Position numbers and translations under genes: made by a program. Shown in pieces: positions 54,560 through 64,000 of a DNA stretch of 64,000 nt; the first letter of the stretch is position 1; every line of letters starts with the position of its first letter. The notes under the pieces were generated by a model, which saw only the letters and a program-made list of their open reading frames with translations, made no database searches and was not told where the DNA came from. This stretch comes from Streptomyces roseolus (GTDB taxonomy: Bacteria; Actinomycetota; Actinomycetes; Streptomycetales; Streptomycetaceae), in contig NZ_BMTV01000009.1 in assembly GCF_014649855.1 (NCBI RefSeq), positions 92,507 through 156,506 of the forward strand, in the 5' to 3' direction.

Positions 54560-54585
54560 AGCCCCTGGCCAGGCGGCCAGGGGCT
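54560..54585. terminator. Terminator after the thiamine-binding protein gene
   Basis: A perfect 11-bp stem (arm AGCCCCTGGCC, loop AGGC), 15 nt past the stop. Confidence 0.75.
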
Positions 54586-54599
54586 CGGATGCGGCGGGC

Positions 54600-54893
54600 T
54601 CAGCCGCCGAGGTGGCGCTCGACCGTCTCGACCTTGGCGGTGAGGCCGTCGGTGACGCCGGGCCGGATGTCGGCCTTGAGCACGACGGAGACGCGCGGGG
54701 CGCGCGCCTCGACGGCGGCGACGGCCCGCTTCACCACGTCCATGACCTCGTCCCACTCCCCCTCGATGGACGTGAACATGGCGTCGGTGCGGTTCGGGAG
54801 CCCGGACTCCCGGACGACGCGGACGGCGTCGGCGACGTATGCGCCGACCTCCTCGCCCACGCCGAGCGGGGTGACGGAGAAGGCGACGATCAC
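54600..54893 (-). CDS. MTH1187/YkoF-like thiamine-binding protein
   Basis: The 97-residue ferredoxin-like fold reads [32 protein letters not shown]...[23 protein letters not shown]. Members of this family bind thiamine-like ligands; the cellular role is unclear. The GTG at 54893 overlaps the stop of the upstream DUF3817 gene (GTGA), so the two are coupled. Confidence 0.87.
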   Translation of the reverse strand: MIVAFSVTPLGVGEEVGAYVADAVRVVRESGLPNRTDAMFTSIEGEWDEVMDVVKRAVAAVEARAPRVSVVLKADIRPGVTDGLTAKVETVERHLGG

Positions 54894-55243
54894 GCGTTCA
54901 CCTTGCCCTCGGCGGCCTCGGCGCGGGCGCGGGAGGCGATGACGGCGGCCTCGGCCTCGCTCTTCAGCTTCCGGTCGGCGAAGAAGCCGCCGAAGGGCAC
55001 GACGGAGAGGAGGAAGTAGACGGCGGCGGTGCCGAAGCTCCACTTGGTGCGGTTCCAGGCGTCCAGCCAGAAGAGCACGTAGAGGACGAAGAGGAGGCCG
55101 TGGACCGCGCCCATGACCGGGACCGCGTTGAAGTCCGTGGTCCGCTTGAGCACCGAGCAGACCAGCAGGAGCAGGAACGACACGGCCTCGGGCGCGGAGA
55201 CGAGCCGGAGGCGGTGGAGGGAGGAAGCGGTCTTGAGGTCCAC
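54890..55243 (-). CDS. DUF3817 integral membrane protein
   Basis: The protein has 117 residues with three hydrophobic helices ([58 protein letters not shown]) and an Ala/Glu-rich tail. It is a paralogue of the protein at 45225-45557. GTG start; AGGTGA upstream. It is translationally coupled to the thiamine-binding protein gene, which hints at a joint transport or sensing role. Confidence 0.85.
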   Translation of the reverse strand: MDLKTASSLHRLRLVSAPEAVSFLLLLVCSVLKRTTDFNAVPVMGAVHGLLFVLYVLFWLDAWNRTKWSFGTAAVYFLLSVVPFGGFFADRKLKSEAEAAVIASRARAEAAEGKVNA

Positions 55244-55289
55244 GGAGGGTCACCTTCGTTCGAGCCGATGAACAGCTGCCGGGCGCGAT

Positions 55290-55309
55290 CTTGTGAACGG
55301 ATGCACAAG
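55290..55309. promoter_or_regulatory. Inverted repeat CTTGTG-N8-CACAAG
   Basis: Perfect 6-bp arms in the divergent spacer between DUF3817 and the AIM24 operon. The core is one base away from the Crp-type pattern GTG-N6-GNCAC. Candidate shared operator. Confidence 0.4.
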
Positions 55310-55377
55310 GGTGGGCGGGTCCATTGTGCACGGCGACTTTGCTGTCTCTTTATCCGGGTCCCCGCTACCTTCGGGCC

Positions 55378-56016
55378 GTGGCTACGTTCCGACTCCAAGG
55401 CAGCAAGGTGCTCGCCGTGACGATGACCGGCGACGCCGTCAAGGCGAAGAACGGCTCGATGGTCGCCTACGACGGGCAGATGGCGTTCAAGAAGATGAGC
55501 GGCGGCGGGGAGGGCCTGCGCGGCATGGTCACCCGTCGGCTGACGGGCGAACAGATGGAGGTGATGGAGGTCAGGGGCCAGGGGACCTGCTGGTTCGCCG
55601 ACCGGGCCTCCGAGATCAACCTCGTCCGGCTGCACGGCGACAGGCTGTGGGTGGAGGCGAGCAACCTGCTCTGCGCGGACGCGGGGCTGCGCACCGGCAC
55701 GACCTTCACGGGGATGCGCGGCGGCGCCACCGGCAACGGCCTCTTCACCACCACGGTGGAGGGCACCGGCCAGGCGGCGCTCCTGTCCGACGGCCCGGCG
55801 GTGGTGCTCCGGGTGACCCCGCAGTACCCGCTGTCGGTCGACCCGGGCGCGTACATCGCCCACCAGGGCGACCTCCAGCAGCACTTCCAGTCCGGTGTGA
55901 CCTTTCGCACACTGCTGGGCGAGGGCGGCGGCGAGGCCTTCCAGATCCGCTTCGAGGGCGACGGCCTGGTCTACGTCCAGCCGAGCGAGCGGAACACGAT
56001 CGGAGGCGACGTCTGA
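55378..56016 (+). CDS. AIM24-family protein 1
   Basis: The protein has 212 residues and an AIM24/DUF124 (TRAP-like beta-barrel) fold: MTGDAVKAKNGSMVAYDGQMAFKKM, LVRLHGDRLWVEASNLLC, FQIRFEGDGLVYVQPSE. Function in bacteria is unknown. The GTG start follows TACCTT by 6 nt, suggesting a leaderless transcript; no ribosome-binding site. First of three overlapping paralogous genes. Confidence 0.85.
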   Translation: MATFRLQGSKVLAVTMTGDAVKAKNGSMVAYDGQMAFKKMSGGGEGLRGMVTRRLTGEQMEVMEVRGQGTCWFADRASEINLVRLHGDRLWVEASNLLCADAGLRTGTTFTGMRGGATGNGLFTTTVEGTGQAALLSDGPAVVLRVTPQYPLSVDPGAYIAHQGDLQQHFQSGVTFRTLLGEGGGEAFQIRFEGDGLVYVQPSERNTIGGDV

Positions 56017-56666
56017 TGCCCTTCCGCGAGATCAACTCGAAGATGGTCGAGGCGGCCGTCGTCCCCGGACAGCGCCTCTTCAGCCAGCGCGGCGCCATGC
56101 TCGCCTACCGCGGGGACGTCACGTTCACGCCGAACATGGCGGGCGGGCAGGGCGGCCTGATGTCGATGATCGGCCGCAGGGTGGCCGGCGAGGCGACGCC
56201 GCTGATGACCGTGGAGGGCAGCGGCACGGTGCTGTTCGGGCACGGCGGCCACCACATCCAGGTGATCACGCTGACCGGCGACACCCTGTACGTGGAGGCG
56301 GACCGGCTGCTCGCCTTCGACGGCACCCTGGAGCAGGGCACGATGTTCCTGGGCGCGCAGGGCGGGGTCATGGGCCTGGTCCGCGGCCAGGTCACCGGCC
56401 AGGGCCTCTTCACCACCACCCTGAAGGGCCACGGCGCGGTGGCGGTCATGGCGCACGGCGGGGTCATCGAGCTGCCGATCGCGCCGGGCCGCCCGGTGCA
56501 CGTCGACCCCCAGGCGTACGTCGCCCACCACGGCGACGTGCGCAACAAGCTCTCGACCGCGCTGGGCTGGCGCGACATGGTGGGCCGCGGCTCGGGCGAG
56601 GCCTTCCAGCTGGAGCTGAGCGGCAGCGGCGCGGTGTACGTCCAGGCATCGGAGGAGAAGCTGTGA
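56016..56666 (+). CDS. AIM24-family protein 2
   Basis: The protein has 216 residues and the same fold: VPGQRLFSQRGAMLAYRGDVTF, LGAQGGVMGLVRGQVTGQGLFTTTLKGHG, FQLELSGSGAVYVQASEEKL. The start overlaps the previous stop by one base (TGATG). It resembles AIM24 protein 1 over its whole length, which points to duplication. Confidence 0.86.
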   Translation: MPFREINSKMVEAAVVPGQRLFSQRGAMLAYRGDVTFTPNMAGGQGGLMSMIGRRVAGEATPLMTVEGSGTVLFGHGGHHIQVITLTGDTLYVEADRLLAFDGTLEQGTMFLGAQGGVMGLVRGQVTGQGLFTTTLKGHGAVAVMAHGGVIELPIAPGRPVHVDPQAYVAHHGDVRNKLSTALGWRDMVGRGSGEAFQLELSGSGAVYVQASEEKL

Positions 56667-57448
56667 GCACCCCCGTCATCCACGATCCGCACACCCTGCC
56701 GTCGGACGACAACGTCAATCCGTACACCTTCTGCGTGGAGCTCAAGGGCTCCCAGTGGTTCCTGCAGAAGGGGAAGATGATCGCCTACTACGGGCAGATC
56801 GAGTTCAACGGGATCGGGCACGGGCGGCTCGACCGGCTGGTGCGGACCGCCTTCCACTCGCCGCTGCACGCGAGCGACTGGGTGGTGGCCGAGGGCTCCG
56901 GGAAGATGCTGCTCGCGGACCGCGCCTTCGACGTGAACTCGTACGACCTGGACCAGGGCAACCTGACGATCCGTTCGGGGAACCTGCTGGCCTACCAGCC
57001 GACGCTGGCGCTGAAGCAGTCGATCGTGCCGGGGTTCGTGACGCTGATCGGAACCGGGAAGTTCGTGGCCGCGTCGAACGGTTCGGTGGTCTTCATGGAG
57101 CCGCCGCTGCGGGTCGACCCGCAGGCGCTGGTCGGCTGGGCGGACTGCCCGTCCCCCTGCCATCATTACGACCACGCCTACCTGACGGGCGTGATGGGCG
57201 GCGTACGGGCCCTGACCGGCATCGGGGGCTCCTCGGGCGAGGAGCACCAGTTCGAGTTCGTCGGCGCGGGCACGGTGCTGCTCCAGTCGACGGAGCTGCT
57301 CATGGCGGAGCGGGCCACCGGGGCGCCGCCGGCCCAGGCGGGGGTGCCGGGCGGGCACGGGGCACACGGTTCCGGCCAGGCGGCGCAGGGCGCGGTACCG
57401 CGCCTTCCCGGCCAGCTCGGCGACCTGCAGCGGCGCTTCGGGCTGTGA
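56663..57448 (+). CDS. AIM24-family protein 3
   Basis: The protein has 261 residues with the AIM24 fold over ~20-215 (FLQKGKMIAYYGQIEFNG, VVAEGSGKMLLADRAFDVNSYDL, EFVGAGTVLLQSTELL). It differs from the others by the segment GWADCPSPCHHYDHAY, which could bind metal, and by a Gly/Ala/Pro-rich tail of ~45 residues. The GTG overlaps the previous stop (GTGA). Confidence 0.86.
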   Translation: MSTPVIHDPHTLPSDDNVNPYTFCVELKGSQWFLQKGKMIAYYGQIEFNGIGHGRLDRLVRTAFHSPLHASDWVVAEGSGKMLLADRAFDVNSYDLDQGNLTIRSGNLLAYQPTLALKQSIVPGFVTLIGTGKFVAASNGSVVFMEPPLRVDPQALVGWADCPSPCHHYDHAYLTGVMGGVRALTGIGGSSGEEHQFEFVGAGTVLLQSTELLMAERATGAPPAQAGVPGGHGAHGSGQAAQGAVPRLPGQLGDLQRRFGL

Positions 57449-57478
57449 GCGGTAGTCTGCGGAGCGTGACGCCTCGAA

Positions 57479-57501
57479 CGGCCGCGCGGGGACCGCGGCC
57501 G
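57479..57501 (+). terminator. Terminator of the AIM24 operon
   Basis: An 8-bp stem CGGCCGCG / CGCGGCCG with a 7-nt loop, 30 nt past the last stop. Confidence 0.55.
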
Positions 57502-57542
57502 GTACGGCGGGTGCCGCGCGTCACCCCGCAGATTTCGTCAAG

Positions 57543-57564
57543 TATTCAACTTCTTAGGTAGAAT
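57543..57564 (+). promoter_or_regulatory. MarR gene promoter, leaderless type
   Basis: TAGAAT (57559-57564) lies 7 nt before the ATG. A short dyad AAGTattcaACTT just upstream overlaps the expected -35/spacer and could be the MarR autoregulatory site. Confidence 0.5.
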
Positions 57565-57571
57565 CCACTCT

Positions 57572-58048
57572 ATGGACACCGAGACGGCCACCCCCTGGCT
57601 CACCGACGCCGAGCAGTGCGCGTGGCGCACCTTCCTCGACGTCCAGCGAATGCTGACGCACCAGCTGGAGCGCGACCTCCAGCCCTTCGGCCTGACGATG
57701 AACGACTACGAGATCCTCGTCAATCTCTCCGAGTCCGCGGAGCGCCGGCTCCGCATGAGCGACCTCGCCGCCGCCACCCTCCAGTCCAAGAGCCGCCTCT
57801 CCCATCAGATCACCCGGATGGAGAACGCCGGCCTGGTCCAGCGGGAGAACTGCGAGTCCGACCGCCGCGGCCTGTACGCGGTGCTCACCGACGAGGGCAT
57901 GGAGACCATGCGCAAGGTCGCCCCGCACCACGTGGAGTCGGTCCGCGACCACTTCATCGACCGGCTCTCCCCCGAGGCGCTCGGCGACCTCCACGAGTCG
58001 CTCAAGCCGATCGCCGAGCGGCTGCGCGGCAAGCGCGGCAAGCCGTGA
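57572..58048 (+). CDS. MarR-family transcriptional regulator
   Basis: The protein has 158 residues. The winged helix reads NDYEILVNLSESAERRLRMSDLAAATLQSKSRLSHQITRMENAGLVQRENCESDRRGLYAVLTDEG. The start codon follows a TAGAAT -10 by 7 nt with no ribosome-binding site. A single Cys lies in the wing (RENCESDRRG). Target unknown. Confidence 0.93.
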   Translation: MDTETATPWLTDAEQCAWRTFLDVQRMLTHQLERDLQPFGLTMNDYEILVNLSESAERRLRMSDLAAATLQSKSRLSHQITRMENAGLVQRENCESDRRGLYAVLTDEGMETMRKVAPHHVESVRDHFIDRLSPEALGDLHESLKPIAERLRGKRGKP

Positions 58049-58054
58049 CCTGAC

Positions 58055-58106
58055 GGATCGACGGAAAAGGGCCTCCCCGGACGGGGAGGCCCTTTTCCGT
58101 CGATCC
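58055..58106. terminator. 24-bp-stem bidirectional terminator
   Basis: A perfect 24-bp stem (58055-58078 with 58083-58106) and a GGAC loop lies between convergent marR and meaB. The arms contain internal A4/T4 tracts. Confidence 0.95.
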
Positions 58107-58112
58107 GGGCCC

Positions 58113-59069
58113 TCAGGCGCCGGTCAGGCTCGCCAGGAGCTCGTCGGAGGCCGCGTACGGGTCGAGCGCGCCCGTCGCGATCCGCTCGGCCAGCGCGTCG
58201 AGGCGCCGGTCCCCGTGCAGGTCGCCGATCCGCTCGCGCAGCGCCGTGATGGTGATGGTCTCCACCTCGCGGGCCGCCCGGGCCCTGCGGCGCTCCGCCA
58301 GGACCCCGTGCTCCTCCATCCAGGCCCGGTGCTTCTCCAGGGCCTCCACGACCTCGTCCACGCCCTCGCCGCGCGCCGCGACCGTCTTCACGATCGGCGG
58401 CCGCCAGTCGCCGGGGCCACGGGCCTCGCCGAGGCCCAGCATGTGGTTGAGCTCGCGGGCGGTGGCGTCGGCGCCGTCCCGGTCGGCCTTGTTGACCACG
58501 TACACGTCGCCGATCTCCAGGATGCCCGCCTTCGCGGCCTGGATGCCGTCGCCCATGCCCGGGGCCAGCAGCACCACCGAGGTGTCCGCCTGCCCGGCGA
58601 TCTCCACCTCGGACTGGCCGACGCCGACGGTCTCCACCAGGATCACCTCGCAGCCGGCCGCGTCGAGGACCCGGATGGCCTGCGGGGCGGCCCAGGCGAG
58701 ACCGCCCAGGTGGCCGCGGGTGGCCATCGAGCGGATGTAGACGCCCGGATCGGAGGCGTGCTCCGACATCCGGACCCGGTCGCCGAGGAGCGCGCCGCCG
58801 CTGAACGGCGAGGACGGGTCGACGGCGAGCACGCCGACCCGCTTGCCGGCCCGTCGGTACGCGGTCACCAGCGCCGAGGTCGACGTGGACTTGCCGACGC
58901 CGGGCGAGCCGGTCAGGCCCACCACGTAGGCGTTGCCGGTGAGCGGGGCCAGCGCCGCCATCACCTCGCGCAGCTGCGGGGACGCCCCCTCCACGAGCGA
59001 GATCAGCCGGGCCACGGCCCGCGGCCTGCCCTCCCGTGCCTGGGCGACCAGTGCGGGGACGTCCACCAT
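58113..59069 (-). CDS. meaB: MeaB, GTPase chaperone of methylmalonyl-CoA mutase
   Basis: The 318-residue G3E-family GTPase has Walker A VVGLTGSPGVGKSTSTSAL, VGVLAVDPSSPFSGGALLGDRVRM, switch VETVGVGQSEVEIAG and NKAD (VYVVNKADRDG). It protects and reloads B12-dependent acyl-CoA mutases with adenosylcobalamin. The ATG has GGAGAAGG upstream. It is 24 bp downstream of the thiolase gene in one operon. The mutase it serves is not in the window, although icmA is 13 kb away. Confidence 0.95.
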   Translation of the reverse strand: MVDVPALVAQAREGRPRAVARLISLVEGASPQLREVMAALAPLTGNAYVVGLTGSPGVGKSTSTSALVTAYRRAGKRVGVLAVDPSSPFSGGALLGDRVRMSEHASDPGVYIRSMATRGHLGGLAWAAPQAIRVLDAAGCEVILVETVGVGQSEVEIAGQADTSVVLLAPGMGDGIQAAKAGILEIGDVYVVNKADRDGADATARELNHMLGLGEARGPGDWRPPIVKTVAARGEGVDEVVEALEKHRAWMEEHGVLAERRRARAAREVETITITALRERIGDLHGDRRLDALAERIATGALDPYAASDELLASLTGA

Positions 59070-59093
59070 GCTGCCTTCTCCTGTCGGAAGTGC

Positions 59094-60296
59094 TTACTTG
59101 CCGGCCACGCGGATGATCAGCGCGTCGCCCTGGCCGCCGCCGCCGCAGAGCGCGGCCGCGCCGATGCCGCCGCCGCGCCGCTTGAGCTCCAGCGCGAGGT
59201 GGAGCACCACGCGGGCGCCGGACATGCCGATCGGGTGGCCGAGCGCGATGGCGCCGCCGTTGACGTTCACCTTTTCCGGGGACACGCCGAGGTCCTTCAT
59301 GGACTGTACGGCGACGGCGGCGAAGGCCTCGTTGATCTCGATCAGGTCGAGGTCGTCGACGGTCAGCCCCTCCTTCTTCAGGGCGTGGTTGATCGCGTTG
59401 GACGGCTGCGACTGGAGCGAGTTGTCCGGGCCGGCCACGTTGCCGTGGGCGCCGATCTCGGCGATCCACTCCAGGCCCAGCTCCTCCGCCTTGGCCTTGC
59501 TCATCACGACCACGGCGGCGGCGCCGTCGGAGATCTGCGAGGAGGTGCCGGCGGTGATGGTGCCGTCCTTGGTGAAAGCGGGGCGGAGCTTGCCGAGGGA
59601 CTCGACGGTCGTCTCGGCGCGGACGCCCTCGTCCTTGGCGAAGACCACCGGCTCGCCCTTGCGCTGCGGGATCTCGACCGGGGTGATCTCGGCCTCGAAG
59701 ACGCCGTTCTTCTGCGCGGCGGCGGCGCGCTGGTGCGACAGCGCGGCGATCTCGTCCTGGGAGGCGCGGTCGATGCCGAGGCGGGTGTTGTGCTTCTCGG
59801 TGGACTCGCCCATGGCGATGTTCTCGAAGGCGTCGGTGAGGCCGTCGTACGCCATCGCGTCGAGCATCTCGATCGCGCCGTACTTGTAGCCCTCGCGGGA
59901 CTTCGGCAGCAGGTGCGGGGCGTTGGTCATGGACTCCTGGCCGCCGGCGACGACGACGTCGAACTCGCCGGCACGGATCAGCTGGTCGGCGAGCGCGATG
60001 GCGTCCAGGCCCGACAGACACACCTTGTTGATGGTGAGGGCGGGGACGTTCATCGGAATGCCGGCCTTGACGGCGGCCTGGCGGGCGGGGATCTGCCCGG
60101 CGCCCGCCTGGAGCACCTGGCCCATGATCACGTACTGCACCTGGTCGCCGCCGATGCCGGCCCGGTCCAGGGCGGCCTTGATGGCGAAGCCGCCGAGGTC
60201 GGCGCCGGAGAAGGACTTGAGCGAGCCGAGCAGTCGACCCATGGGCGTGCGGGCGCCCGCGACGATCACTGAGGTGGTACCGGTCGTTCCAGACAT
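59094..60296 (-). CDS. Acetyl-CoA acetyltransferase (thiolase)
   Basis: The 400-residue thiolase condenses two acetyl-CoA to acetoacetyl-CoA or does the reverse. The nucleophile Cys is in [16 protein letters not shown], where classical enzymes have a Ser or Ala in place of the Leu; the other catalytic elements are [14 protein letters not shown] (His) and [12 protein letters not shown] (second Cys), with NEAFAA. The ATG at 60296 has AAGGGG upstream; the longer frame adds 38 residues over the promoter. It is operonic with meaB and divergent from mce. Confidence 0.94.
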   Translation of the reverse strand: MSGTTGTTSVIVAGARTPMGRLLGSLKSFSGADLGGFAIKAALDRAGIGGDQVQYVIMGQVLQAGAGQIPARQAAVKAGIPMNVPALTINKVCLSGLDAIALADQLIRAGEFDVVVAGGQESMTNAPHLLPKSREGYKYGAIEMLDAMAYDGLTDAFENIAMGESTEKHNTRLGIDRASQDEIAALSHQRAAAAQKNGVFEAEITPVEIPQRKGEPVVFAKDEGVRAETTVESLGKLRPAFTKDGTITAGTSSQISDGAAAVVVMSKAKAEELGLEWIAEIGAHGNVAGPDNSLQSQPSNAINHALKKEGLTVDDLDLIEINEAFAAVAVQSMKDLGVSPEKVNVNGGAIALGHPIGMSGARVVLHLALELKRRGGGIGAAALCGGGGQGDALIIRVAGK

Positions 60297-60433
60297 GAGG
60301 CACGGCCCCTTGGGATGAGGAGTGAACGAGGGTTTACCGCCAATGTACTGAGCGGTGCGGGGCCCGGTCACCGGCCCGCCGGTGTGACGGCGCGCACGTT
60401 GCGTAACCATCCCCGCCGGGGTGGACTGGAGCC

Positions 60434-60886
60434 ATGCTGACGCGTATCGACCACATCGGGATCGCCTGCTTCGACCTGGACAAGACCGTCGAGTTCTACC
60501 GTGCCACGTACGGCTTCGAGGTCTACCACTCGGAGGTCAACGAGGAGCAGGGCGTCCGCGAGGCCATGCTGCGGATCAACGCCACGGACGACGGCGGCGC
60601 CTCCTACCTCCAGCTCCTGGAGCCCACCCGCGAGGACTCCGCGGTCGGCAAGTGGCTGGCCAAGAACGGCGAGGGCGTCCACCACATCGCCTTCGGCACC
60701 GCGGACGTCGACGGGGACGCCGAGGCGATCCGCGGCAAGGGCGTCCGGGTCCTCTACGACGAGCCCCGGACCGGCTCCATGGGCTCCCGGATCACCTTCC
60801 TCCACCCCAAGGACTGCCACGGCGTCCTCACCGAACTCGTCACCTCCGCACCCGCTTCCGCTGACCACTCCTCAGCGGAGCACTGA
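60434..60886 (+). CDS. mce: Methylmalonyl-CoA epimerase
   Basis: The 150-residue VOC-superfamily enzyme has metal-ligand motifs [15 protein letters not shown] (His7), SYLQLLEP (Gln/Glu), [12 protein letters not shown] (His) and the C-terminal Glu in HGVLTELV. It interconverts (2S)- and (2R)-methylmalonyl-CoA for propionate metabolism and polyketide extender supply. GGAG lies close before the ATG. Its neighbours meaB and the thiolase serve the same acyl-CoA network. Confidence 0.94.
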   Translation: MLTRIDHIGIACFDLDKTVEFYRATYGFEVYHSEVNEEQGVREAMLRINATDDGGASYLQLLEPTREDSAVGKWLAKNGEGVHHIAFGTADVDGDAEAIRGKGVRVLYDEPRTGSMGSRITFLHPKDCHGVLTELVTSAPASADHSSAEH

Positions 60887-60912
60887 CCTCCGTATTCCCG
60901 GCCCGGTAGAGT
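60883..60912 (+). promoter_or_regulatory. Candidate scy promoter
   Basis: CTGACC (60883-60888), an 18-nt spacer and TAGAGT (60907-60912) overlap the mce stop. This predicts a leader of ~170 nt, which contains a short CCCCG/CGGGG hairpin just before the scy start. Confidence 0.5.
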
Positions 60913-61088
60913 GGGCGGCTCCGGGCCGGGGCCGGTCGGGGCCGCTTCGCGCAGCGCCGTAGTCGGGATGTCGGGGTCGTCCGATCTGCCACGATTCCCC
61001 GGGGGGCCGTTCTGTCCGGTGAACGGTGCTCGTCGGAACGACGCGACCAGGGGTTGGGGTCTCCCCCGCTCGCAAGGCTCGGGGAAGG

Positions 61089-64000
<2,912 letters not shown>

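Noticed and set aside
54521..54643. Plus-strand 40-codon frame with AAGGAGG upstream of its ATG
   Set aside because: It runs through a terminator hairpin and into the antisense of the thiamine-binding gene, and has an Arg/Gly-rich sequence typical of shadow frames. The SD-like match alone is not enough.

Overview
The window is high-GC actinobacterial chromosome, almost certainly Streptomyces. Codon third positions are strongly GC-biased, GTG and TTG starts are common, and many promoters place a TAnnnT hexamer 6-8 nt before the start codon (leaderless type). The gene content is distinctly streptomycete: the GlgE maltosyltransferase cluster, the polarity protein Scy, the CslA/GlxA tip-glucan machinery and DUF6230/DUF6114 proteins. 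From memory, the order resembles the S. coelicolor SCO5397-SCO5450 interval read in reverse, with the csl genes as an apparent insertion. No rRNA, tRNA, CRISPR array, phage or transposase gene was seen.

Region 1 (1-13.6 kb): the end of one ABC exporter half and a complete partner half; a secreted M4 metalloprotease; a NarL-type two-component pair whose kinase has an unusual C-terminal membrane segment; alpha-glucan phosphorylase; a Ser/Thr kinase fused to an extracellular peptide-binding (SBP family 5) domain; and an AraC regulator. Region 2 (13.8-21.5 kb): glgE-treS-mak-glgB. Together these take trehalose or maltose through maltose-1-phosphate to a branched alpha-glucan, which GlgP on the other strand degrades.

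Region 3 (21.5-31.3 kb): a HelD-type RNA-polymerase-associated ATPase; a candidate ~105-nt small RNA transcribed toward and through the helD leader; an alpha/beta hydrolase; a GNAT acetyltransferase; an F420 nitroreductase-hemerythrin fusion; and a C4-dicarboxylate carrier divergent from a CitA/CitB-like two-component system. Region 4 (31.3-37.7 kb) is a carbon-flux block: pfkA divergent from pta-ackA, then pyk. The pfkA and pta promoters share overlapping -35 elements.

Region 5 (37.8-48.7 kb): a DUF6230/DUF6114/secreted-protein operon preceded by a palindrome-rich 637-bp spacer; a thioredoxin-TPR protein; TetR plus an F420/PPOX enzyme; isobutyryl-CoA mutase large subunit under a 24-bp perfect palindrome; DUF3817, MarR, MFS and ArsR genes. 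Region 6 (48.7-58 kb): a GH6 lipoprotein convergent with glxA-cslA; TetR; thiamine-binding/DUF3817 genes; three overlapping AIM24-like genes; MarR. Region 7 (58-64 kb): meaB, a thiolase, methylmalonyl-CoA epimerase and the 5' part of scy, which runs off the window.

Best second looks: the kinase/substrate-binding fusion, the helD-linked small RNA, the DUF6230 operon with its spaced TTACT/AGTAA dyads, the icmA palindrome, and the set of leaderless promoters. All functional names are homology judgements made by eye; no searches were run.
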